Positions 55,229-64,000 of a DNA stretch of 64,000 bases are shown one piece after another (position 1 is the first letter of the stretch; every line of letters starts with the position of its first letter). The position numbers and the translations under genes were made by a program. The notes below the pieces were generated by a model. That model ran no database searches. It saw only the letters and a program-made list of their open reading frames with translations, and was not told the DNA's origin. The stretch comes from Dioscorea cayenensis subsp. rotundata (taxonomy: Eukaryota; Streptophyta; Magnoliopsida; Dioscoreales; Dioscoreaceae): positions 30,001,916 through 30,065,915 of the forward strand of contig NC_052489.1 in the NCBI RefSeq assembly GCF_009730915.1. The letters are read 5' to 3'.

Positions 55229-56231
55229 CTTATTCGTTGAATTTCTTAATTAAAAAAAAAATATCAAAAATTAAAATTTGATTTATTTTTAATAAATTCT
55301 TGTGATGCGTTGAAACAAATCATGAGATACACCCACTGATGATGATAATATATCAATAATAAAAATACATATGAACGGTTGATCTAAAAAAAACATAGGT
55401 AAGCTAGCTAGGGGACAAAAATTACAAATCGATAACAATAAAACAACAAAATGACAAAGCCAAAAACAACAACAACTACAATTGATCTTGGAACAAAACA
55501 ACAAAATATTTACCACTGTAAAATCAATAAATAATAAAAACAAAAATAATTATAAGAACAATCAAAAACAAAGTAAATAAAATAAAATAAAAGTTGGTGG
55601 CACCTGTCTTAACGGCCTGGCCCGATCGCTTAGAAAAATCACTTGTAACTGAGAACAATTAATTTTTCACTTAATGCATTTGAATGATTGATTTTTCATC
55701 TAATATTATTACACGAATGTGATATTACATAAATCAAATAGCTTCTCCATGTTTGGATTTTAATCCTATTGTCACCAACTGAAACAATTTTATATTGACT
55801 TAATTTAAAATATTTATTTTATTTTATTGAAGTCAAATACGGTACAGTGTTTGCTCTTAATCCAGAATAAATTTATCTATTATCTTTCATTTCCTATCAC
55901 CTTCTTAATTAATAAAATTTAAAAATATCTTAAATATACACAATGAATTAGAAGTTTTGAGTCTAAATAATTGAAAGTATTTCAGAAGGAGAAAAACTCA
56001 CTCATAAAAAATTTGAGGTATTCAAATTTAAAAATATAATCCACTCTACAAATTATAAAAAATCAAATATCTACTTCAAAATACTTTAAATTCATAATAA
56101 ATTCAAACTCATTTATAATGACTAATTTGAATCAAAATAGAATTATAATTTGAGTATATATATTTATTTAGTTTGAGTTTGAATAGGATTAATAAATCCT
56201 AATCATAATAGAATATGGCAATCTATAACTC

Positions 56232-56239
56232 TATATAAA
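56232..56239 (+). promoter_or_regulatory. TATA box of the STP gene
   Basis: TATATAAA in CTCTATATAAAGCACC, about 100 bp upstream of the ATG. Confidence 0.65.
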
Positions 56240-56334
56240 GCACCATGCATGTAAAGTGTAAACCGTGCATGAGAAAAAAAAAAAAGGAAACTAGTGTTAT
56301 CAGATTTTGAACTAAAAGAGAAGAAGATCAAAGG

Positions 56335-57891
56335 ATGGGAGGCTTTGGGATGCCGACGAGCTCCGGCTCCGGCGTCGGCACCGGCGAGCGTGTTGAGTTT
56401 GAAGGGAAGATCACATGGTACGTTGTCTTGTGTGCCATAATTGCTGCCACCGGAGGACTCATGTTCGGATATGATATTGGAATTTCAGGGGGAGTGACAT
56501 CAATGGATGATTTCTTAAATAAATTCTTTCATGGAGTGTATGTGAGAAAACATGAAGCCAAAGAGAGCAACTACTGCAAATATAATAACCAGGGCCTTCA
56601 GCTTTTCACATCATCATTGTATCTGGCAGCCATTGTTGCCAGTTTCTTTGCTTCCAAGGCCTGCTCAAAGTATGGCAGGAAACTCACAATGCAAGCTGCT
56701 TCTGTTTTCTTTCTGATTGGTGTTGTTTTGAATACTGCAGCTGTTAGTCTTCCTATGCTTATCATTGGAAGAATTCTTCTTGGTTTTGGAGTAGGATTTG
56801 CTAATCAGGCTGTTCCGTTGTTCTTGTCGGAAATGGCGCCGGTGAGAATCAGAGGAGCATTGAACATTCTTTTCCAGCTTCAAGTAACAATTGGGATCTT
56901 CATAGCTAACATAGTGAACTACTTCACATCTGATCTGCATCCGTGGGGATGGAGGCTCTCTCTTGGTCTTGCCGGAGTTCCGGCGCTCATCCTCTTCCTT
57001 GGCTCTTTGCTCATCACCGAGACTCCAACAAGCCTTATTGAGCGAAATGAAGAAGAAAAAGGCCTGCAAGTGCTCAGGAAAATCAGGGGAACAGATAACG
57101 TGACTGCTGAATTCCAACAACTTGTTAATGCGAGTGAAGTAGCAAGACAAGTGAAGCATCCTTTCAGAAATCTCAAGAAGAGGAACAACAGGCCTCAGCT
57201 CATCATTGCCATATTAATGCAAGTGTTCCAACAATTCACAGGAATCAATGCCATCATGTTCTACGCTCCTGTGCTCTTCCAAACAATGGGATTCAAGAAC
57301 AACGCTTCGTTGTTATCATCTGTGATCACTGGTCTTGTTAATGTCTGCTCCACCATTGTTTCTGTTGTTTTTGTGGACAAAATTGGAAGGAAAAAGTTAT
57401 TGATTGAAGCCTGTGGTCAGATGCTCATTGCACAGACAATCATTGGAGGAATTCTAACTGCAAATTTGCATGATAGTAACACACTGGTTAAAAATATGGC
57501 TGTTGCGGTGGTGGTGATGGTATGTTTGTTTGTGTCTGGATTTGCATGGTCATGGGGACCTCTTGGGTGGTTGATACCAAGTGAAACTTTTCCATTAGAA
57601 ACAAGAACAGCAGGTTATGCCTTTGCTGTTAGCTCAAACATGCTCTTCACCTTCCTCATTGCTCAAGCATTTCTATCAATGTTGTGCCAGATGAAGTCTG
57701 GTATCTTCTTCTTCTTTGCTGCTTGGATTGTTGTCATGACGTTGTTTGTTGTGTTTCTACTGCCGGAGACGAAAGGCATTCCGATAGATGAGATGAGTGA
57801 GAGAGTGTGGAAGCAGCACTGGTTTTGGAAGAGGTTCATGGCTGAGGATGAATGTGAGCTTTCAAAGATGGAGAAGGGAATTGCAGCATGA
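56335..57891 (+). CDS. STP: H+/hexose symporter of the STP family (STP13-like)
   Basis: A plasma-membrane monosaccharide transporter of the major facilitator superfamily, 518 residues in a single exon; most STP genes have introns. It shows the family hallmarks in order: GGLMFGYDIGISGGVTSMDD, SNYCKYNNQGLQLFTSSLYL, GRKL, GRILLGFGVGFANQAVPLFL, SEMAPVRIRGALN, ITETPTSLIER, KHPFRNL, QVFQQFTGINAIMFYAPVLF, DKIGRKKLL, WSWGPLGWLIPSETFPLETR and PETKGIPIDEM. Twelve membrane segments are expected. GGVTSM and the LFQ and GWRLSLGLAG segments resemble STP13/STP1 proteins, which retrieve apoplastic hexoses, including under pathogen attack; the substrate is inferred. A clear TATA box precedes it and the reading frame is intact. 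Confidence 0.96.
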   Translation: MGGFGMPTSSGSGVGTGERVEFEGKITWYVVLCAIIAATGGLMFGYDIGISGGVTSMDDFLNKFFHGVYVRKHEAKESNYCKYNNQGLQLFTSSLYLAAIVASFFASKACSKYGRKLTMQAASVFFLIGVVLNTAAVSLPMLIIGRILLGFGVGFANQAVPLFLSEMAPVRIRGALNILFQLQVTIGIFIANIVNYFTSDLHPWGWRLSLGLAGVPALILFLGSLLITETPTSLIERNEEEKGLQVLRKIRGTDNVTAEFQQLVNASEVARQVKHPFRNLKKRNNRPQLIIAILMQVFQQFTGINAIMFYAPVLFQTMGFKNNASLLSSVITGLVNVCSTIVSVVFVDKIGRKKLLIEACGQMLIAQTIIGGILTANLHDSNTLVKNMAVAVVVMVCLFVSGFAWSWGPLGWLIPSETFPLETRTAGYAFAVSSNMLFTFLIAQAFLSMLCQMKSGIFFFFAAWIVVMTLFVVFLLPETKGIPIDEMSERVWKQHWFWKRFMAEDECELSKMEKGIAA

Positions 57892-58481
57892 GATTAATTA
57901 GAGACTTTGTATATGTTTTTTTCTTTTAGTTTATTTTTCAGAATATGTTCGTCCCTGTTGTTGTTGTTGTTGTTTAATTTCCTTTTAATAAATTTTTGAT
58001 TTCTCCACTCTTATAAAATAAAATAAAAAAAATTCAAATTAAAAGCTTGTTCTATTAAATATTAGTTTATTTTCTTTTGAAAAAAAAAAATGTGTGAAAT
58101 GATGATTGGGCGTTTGATGTGTCTAATGTGCAGTGTGAAAGAACGCACCTGTAAATTAATGTGGACTTTAATCTTCATTATAAGCAAGGAAAAAAACCAT
58201 TCTGCAAATGAACACAGTATCATTCTTAGATTCTTAATTTGACTCAAAAGTCTTTATCAAAGATACAAGAAAAATGTCTTACAAAACATACAAGCATTTG
58301 GTATAATTCTTCCAGAAAAAATTATAGGAAACAGAAACATTACAATACCTCAACAAATCAATTAATTCCCACTTAATAACTCTGAATGGGGTGTAGCTGG
58401 GAAAAAATTATACTTGATTTGGAAACATTAATTACAACCTTAAATATAAACTATAGATTGTGCAAAAGAGCATGGAGAGAA
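57892..58481. other. 3' flanks of two convergent genes
   Basis: Holds the STP 3' UTR, with a TTG repeat near 57956-57975, and the 3' UTR of the Kelch acyl-CoA-binding gene. No other feature. Confidence 0.5.
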
Positions 58482-61400
58482 TCATTGAGAACCCGATTTT
58501 TCTTCTGGAGCCCCAGCAAGCCAGCCCCAAAGTCTTCCACCGGAACTCTGCCTCGGCCCTGCGCTCAATGCTGCCTGTTCAGAAGTGGCCTTTTGCCGCT
58601 GAAGAAACTCAACTTCCTTTTGCAAACTTTCCATTGTTTGAAGTTTCTGCCGTAACTCCGCAACATCAACCTGTTTAGAAGAAATAATTGCAGTAATGGC
58701 ATATGGTGCAACAAATATAAAAAATGCACCCTTCTCCTGCAGTAGATTTCACATGATAATCAAACAGAATATCATTATGACTTCCATTCCAATCATAAGC
58801 CATTAGCCTCAAACGCTTACCAAAGTTATAACAGAAGGAGCACTTTATGATTTGGGCAGATGTAAGTAATGCATACCTAGTTTGGTATTAATGGAAGAAG
58901 TTGTTTAGAGAAGCATAAACTAATGAAGTTCTTTAACTTCATCTAGTTGTGCAGATGTTATATGAGACAAACGTCAAAAGTACAGATGCATATGTGTATT
59001 AAAAGTCATATGGGTCAACAATATAAAATGATGAAATAAAAAAAAACCTATGCAAAATCAGAGACAGTTCCACAAGTCTGAAAACACATACATACCTCAA
59101 GTTTGAAACATCTGGACTGTTCAGCTGCAAGCTGGCCACGGACCGATTGAAGCTCCTACAAGTCGTGCATAGAAGTTTAATGTTTAAAGGGCAAAAGGAA
59201 TTGTTGAGAGATTTTAGAATTTTTGTACAGCATGTTGGTTCAAGGGAAAAATAGTAGTGACAAAAATCGGGGCATAAAAAGTTAACCAATTGTAAGGACA
59301 AAACAATGCACTTATATAATTCCTGGAATCATAACTGCCTCAAAGGATATATTTAATATTCGACTCAGAACCAATACTTGAATAGTAAAAAACCAATTAA
59401 TCAGAAGAACGTAATGGACGCCTTAACACACCAAGAGTCATAAGGGAAAAGAAATACAGTGGTAACAGAACTTGCCTTTGTAAGTTCAATGTTTCCCATC
59501 TCAGCTTCAGAAACTTCTTGCCGAAGTTGGACATTTTGCGTTTGCTGCCTAGCCACTGATGCTTCTAATTCTTCCTTCTCGGTCTTAAGTGCAGCTACAA
59601 GTTGTGAACTTGCATCCTCACTTCTCATATTCTAAACAAAACAGAACTATGAAAATTTAAAGAACAATTTCCATGAATTAAGGCATGCACATACTGAGAT
59701 TAAATGGCAAGAATAGTCGAGAACTATTTCTATGACCCAATACCAAAGATTCTAAATCAACACCATTCATCATAATTTCTCTTATCTTCCCCTCAGGAGC
59801 AGCTTCAGACTCAGGTTCAACACACCCACTAGCATTTGTTGTTGAAAGAAAAGCAATGATATTATCTGATGCAGATCCTTCCATCATCTTCGATTGCAAA
59901 TTCGATTTATGGCTTGGTTTGAGAACATAAACCTGAAAAGCAAGGAGAATTTCATAAATAATTACAAAGAAACTAAGAAGCCAAATAAACTGTAATGGTT
60001 CTTATCAACCTCATTGCTATAGCGCCCATTATATCCTCCACATGACACAAGAACATCTTCACCATTATACGAGCTTAAAACCAAACTCAGCCCCTAACAC
60101 AAGAAAATTTCCAAAGATCAGAAGTCGCCAAAAATACATAGCACAGATTATAAATAGCATAAATTTGGTGCATTCCATGAGTATGATCCGTGAATGGAGA
60201 AAATTCCTCTATTGCCTGCCTCTATCTCGATGAGAAGAAAGGCTCTCATTTTATGTTGAGTTGTTCAAGTCTTGAATAAGCCTCCCTAAAAGTTGAGCTT
60301 TGCATATGTAGTAACAAAAATTTCCATTAACATAAACTTAAGAACTTGGGTTAAAAAGCAATATCCATATCTGAGATGCTTAGCCATGATGAAATTATTG
60401 GTGGATTGTTATAAAAAATAAATAAATAAATAAACAACACAAAATTTGCAGGATATATAGTAGTTCACTTATGTACTCCAGAGCTTTAAAAAGCCAGCAC
60501 TTTCAGTTTCTGAATCCAATTATTGTTTTACATCATGGCAATCAACAACTCACTACCGATAATTCAGGTACCATTTATGATGCAAGGCTAGAAGAGTACT
60601 TCTGAATAAGTAAAATCACAATGTCAGGTCCAGGTGTTTGGAGCCCTAGTTCCTTGATTTAGTAGAAACATACTCATTTTGAAAGGAAGAAACCAAATGC
60701 AGGTTTCATGAAGAGCAAAATCAAGTAAACAGCTATTATAAACCCACAGCTAACATCCCCAACCATCTCAACCAAAACTGTGAATTGGATCAATCAGGAC
60801 AGATTTGAGATTTTGCACTCAGCTTCTTTGTTATTTATAAGATTTCCAATCAATCTGGTATTGATTTACAAGGTGGATGTGGATCTTAAAGGTATTCACA
60901 TAAATTTGTCAGCAGGAACTCATAATTATCTTCAGGCATCATTAGGATGCAGGACTTTCATGGAGATAGGCCATGGTTTCTAAGAGTTTTAACTGCTTGT
61001 TTGTGCAGGGATGCGGGCAAACATGGGTTTAATTGCAGAAAACAAGGTCTAAAATATCTCAAGCACTAATGGCATCGTGACCTTCCCGTGTAGTTTAATT
61101 TAAGAAGATTAGACCTTTCTCTATGCATGATAATATCTTTATTTTTCTATTACCTAAATCCTGTACAGCTTTTTCCTATCCTCTTAACATGTAAAAACTC
61201 CACACCATTTGTGATAACAACTCAGACACATGAGATGGTGTCTGTTATCTTTAGTTTTCTACATCAAGTATAAGATATACATGACTTGAGCTTATTGCTG
61301 GTTATAACTGAAGATTCCTTAAAGCTCGTGTGATTAAACCATTATCAGAATATTCAAATTTGGCCCTGGCAGTCACGTGTGGACCATAGAATTGAAGCAA

Positions 61401-64000
61401 TAAGCAATTATCAGACCAAATCAAATACAATTTGAGATATTTCCCAAAACCTCTTCCATCTGATATGCACTCTCCAAACACTGTTAAAATACAACATTTA
61501 TAGTTGCAAACATTAATATACATATTCATTTTTTTCTTTTTGTATTTTATTAATGACAATAATAAGCAATCATCTTGTCCATCAACTCTTAGAAAATCTG
61601 AAAAAGATGCCTGAAACAGCAATTCCAGGGTGATATATTTTAAGAACAAAATCATCAGACTATACACAACTTACTATTCTTCTGGGTACAGGTAAGGAGA
61701 ACACACCTCGCTAGCAACCGGCACATGGTCTTGAATAGTTGAAACAACAGACCATGACAAGGTGGGCATATTAAGAACAAGAGTTTCAGATACCCCTACA
61801 AAGAACGTATGAAAAATTACAGATTCAAATGGACATATATATGTATTTACCTAAGCTTTGAAACACACAAACATTAATAGTTACAAGAAGAATGATGTAC
61901 CTACCATTCTTGTTGTCACCACCACCAACAATGAACCAATTTTCCCCAACTGCGATCCCAGCATGGCCAGCTCGGGGAGCTGGAATCATACCTTGTTGCT
62001 TTGGTTTCGACCATTCCATCTGTAATGAAACCCTTCTATTATAAGAATATAAGAAACATGAAACACTTTCTTCACCTAATTTGTTCCAGTAAGAGCATCC
62101 AAAAATATAACTCACATGTTTTAAGTCAAGTACATGCAGATCATTGAAGCATGTAGTATGAGATCCACCACCAAAAATCAAAAGGTATTGATCAGCATAG
62201 CAAGCAGCGACATGGTCTGACCTCGGGGAAGGAGGCATGCCTCTAAAAAATAGAGAATCACAATAAAATTTTATAAGATAAAAACCGGCTTTGAGAATGT
62301 AAAACGATGCAGAATTTCTGTAACTTCTAACAAATTATCAAATCTATTACTTATCCTCAAATATAAATTAAGACAATTTTGGTTGGTGGAAATCATAATC
62401 CGCATTTTTGGGGGAAAGAGGAGCAGGGCGAACCCACTAAAAACCCAGGGACGTGCACAAGCCTCGGTGGAATAAATGGGGATGGGGCCGCGCTCACGTG
62501 GGCGTTGGAACCACCCATACACAACCACTATTCACAACTCCCAGAAATGTGCCCTCAGCCGAGAATCGAACTCTCACCACTCGGTGAGAGCTCTATCGGC
62601 GACCCGTATACCAATAGACCCAAAGGTCGTTGGCAATTATCCGCAAATATTTTGTAAGACTTGACTTCAAGACTGTGGAAGCAAACCAACAAGACAGAAC
62701 CTTTGCAATTCAGAAGAACAAAATATCAAAGGCTGTCAAGAATAGTGTTAGTCACTCATAATTACTAAGGAAATCAATTTCAGACTCTCAATCAAACTAG
62801 AAATTTTCAAAGAGAGGAAAGGTAGAAAAGAAAGGAGAAAGAGTTTTGATTCAAGGGTGGTCCCTTTCGTTAAAAGAGACTTTGGCCCAACAAACCCAAT
62901 TAAACCAACGGTACCAACCCAGGCGAACCCACCCTCTCATTTACCATACATATGGAATGGAATTCTTTTCATGATTCATGAAATAGTCTCTAATTATTTA
63001 GATTTCAGACGAGTGGAAATACAGACTTGATGAACAAATCTCTTTGAGGAAATCAATAACAAAAAATTATTATACAAATGTTTTGTGAATGATTGTCTGT
63101 CTATACAATTGAGAAATGACCTTATGAGGTTCAAAGATTAATTAGACATAAAAAAGAAAATGTGAAACGTCAAATAGACTCAAGTAGAATAAGCAAACTA
63201 TGCTGATGTGCCCCTTACATAGCATCAAATTCATCCCAAGTCATGGTTTCCAAATCAAGAATGTGCAGATCATTTAAGAGATTTCTCTTTGCATCTCGAC
63301 CACCAAACATGACTAAAGTCTTCCCAACAAGAGTCACTGACTGACCACCACGTGATATCTACAAGTCAATACAGAAGTTTATAAACCAATGTTGCTCTGG
63401 AAGAGATGAATGAACAAGGGTTTAATAGTAGTTATCTAAAACTAATATTTTTATGCTATCCTAAATTAAAAGATAAATAAATATTTTATAGTTAACATCA
63501 GCATTTTTTACCACCAAAAAGTTGATTGCCATAACTAGCATAGGAGACACACAAGGGAGAGAACACTAATATATATATATATATAAGTTGCATAATATGT
63601 ACAGTGTATAAATTGAAGAGCTTAAGACATGAGGCCTGCAACTCCTTCGCTAGTAGAGAAAGAATATGTCGGGCCCAGCTGTCAGACACAACGCAGTATG
63701 TTACTGGTTACATAGGAATGTAAAAAACATGACTGAAGAGAAGAGATGCCACACTTTAAAGAATACAAAAACGGAGAGCAAAGATTGACAGATGTATGAT
63801 TATCTCAAGTATAGAAGATAAAAAAAGGATGTACCGGTGGTTTCCCGTATGTCTTCAAATTTGACCACATACAAGTTTGGGGATCAAATGCCCTCACTAC
63901 ATACCAAGTGAAACACAGATTACAGAGTGAATAAGGTAAAGACTAAATATGAAAATACAGATACACACAAACCTGTCACCATCTCAAAAGGATCTTTTGT
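58482..64000 (-). CDS. ACBP4: Kelch acyl-CoA-binding protein (ACBP4/5-like), 5' part outside the window
   Basis: Eleven exons in the window: 63973-64000 (open), 63835-63896, 63219-63358, 62116-62242, 61905-62019, 61707-61795, 60010-60093, 59744-59932, 59476-59631, 59096-59155 and 58482-58670, encoding the last 412 residues. Kelch repeats: GGQSVTLVGKTLVMFGGRDA with LNDLHILDLETMTWD, SPRSDHVAACYADQYLLIFG, RAGHAGIAVGENWFIVGGGD and LSSYNGEDVLVSCGGYNGRY. Next come YVLKPSHKSN, a linker and a coiled coil (LKTEKEELEASV, ELQSVRGQLAAEQSRCFKLE, DVAELRQKLQTMESLQKEVE), then GGRLWGWLAGAPEEKSGSQ. The linker and tail match plant class IV ACBPs, cytosolic carriers of oleoyl- and other acyl-CoAs; the acyl-binding domain itself would lie beyond the right edge. 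The 59476 exon is followed by a GC donor (AAAG|GCAAGT). Confidence 0.92.
62405..62638 (-). mobile_element. tRNA-derived SINE in ACBP intron
   Basis: On the minus strand the 5' region has a box A-like TCTATTGGTATACGGGT (around 62605-62621) and a box B, GAGAGTTCGATTCTC, around 62559-62573. The spacing is tRNA-like, followed by a GC-rich body and a short A-run tail at the low-coordinate end. ATCCGCA flanks it at 62398-62404 and 62639-62645 (TAATCCGCA versus TTATCCGCA), a probable target duplication. It lies antisense-free, on the gene strand, inside the 62243-63218 intron. Confidence 0.7.
63568..63585. repeat. (TA)n microsatellite in ACBP intron
   Basis: Pure TA run. Confidence 0.8.

Larger units (their letters stand above)
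54921..56231. other. PWWP and STP upstream regions (divergent promoters)
   Basis: Near the left edge lie the PWWP leader and a (CT)n run (55206-55228). The remainder is AT-rich spacer running to the STP promoter. No other gene is seen. Confidence 0.5.

Noticed and set aside
62540-62630. A functional tRNA gene on the minus strand
   Set aside because: Box A and box B are present but acceptor and anticodon stems do not form; together with the body and tail it is a SINE.
1-64000. CRISPR arrays, operons, phage or other prokaryotic systems
   Set aside because: Spliceosomal introns, plant gene families and plant transposons throughout; no regularly spaced identical repeats of CRISPR type.

Overview
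This is nuclear DNA of a flowering plant. The genes are rich in introns, the DNA between them is very AT-rich, and the products include plant-only families: a RALF peptide, VAMP72-type longin R-SNARE, phi-class GSTs, an STP hexose transporter, a Kelch acyl-CoA-binding protein, a PWWP protein and RECQSIM. No marker in the window fixes the species. The dense gene layout with AT-rich, MITE-rich spacers would suit a small-genome angiosperm; a monocot such as a yam is a guess only.

Layout. 1-4.1 kb: AT-rich spacer with a possible gene 3' end at the left edge, a degenerate MITE-like block and a diverged repeat. 4.1-4.5 kb (-): RALF peptide. 5.2-6.2 kb: solo LTR with a 5-bp target duplication. 7.6-8.0 kb: Stowaway-like MITE. 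9.2-11.3 kb (-): five-exon cytosolic FolD. 11.85-12.09 kb (-): small 78-aa protein. 12-18.4 kb: spacer with a 5'-truncated L1. 18.5-20.7 kb (+): five-exon VAMP72 R-SNARE. 22.1-35.6 kb (+): two complete 14-exon RECQSIM-like helicase genes in head-to-tail tandem, separated by L1 remnants. 35.8 kb (+): tRNA-Gly(CCC). 36.3 kb (+): small membrane-anchored coiled-coil protein. 36.8-39.7 kb (-): tandem pair of phi GSTs. 40-45.3 kb: MITEs and a 1.6-kb truncated L1. 45.7-46.7 kb (-): SRC2-like C2 protein. 47.8-54.9 kb (-): three-exon PWWP protein with a 3.5-kb intron holding a probable solo LTR. 56.3-57.9 kb (+): STP sugar transporter. 58.5 kb to the right edge (-): C-terminal 412 codons of a Kelch acyl-CoA-binding protein, with one GC-AG intron and an intronic SINE.

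The genes do not form one pathway; they are independent plant genes, several of them housekeeping. Two local duplications stand out. The RECQSIM pair kept the exon structure and reading frame in both copies, but differs in promoter, acidic insert and helicase motifs. In the GST pair, one copy has lost the catalytic Ser and the glutathione-binding Glu. Exon boundaries were read by eye from splice signals, frame continuity and family resemblance; for the multi-exon genes the phases add up to one open frame.
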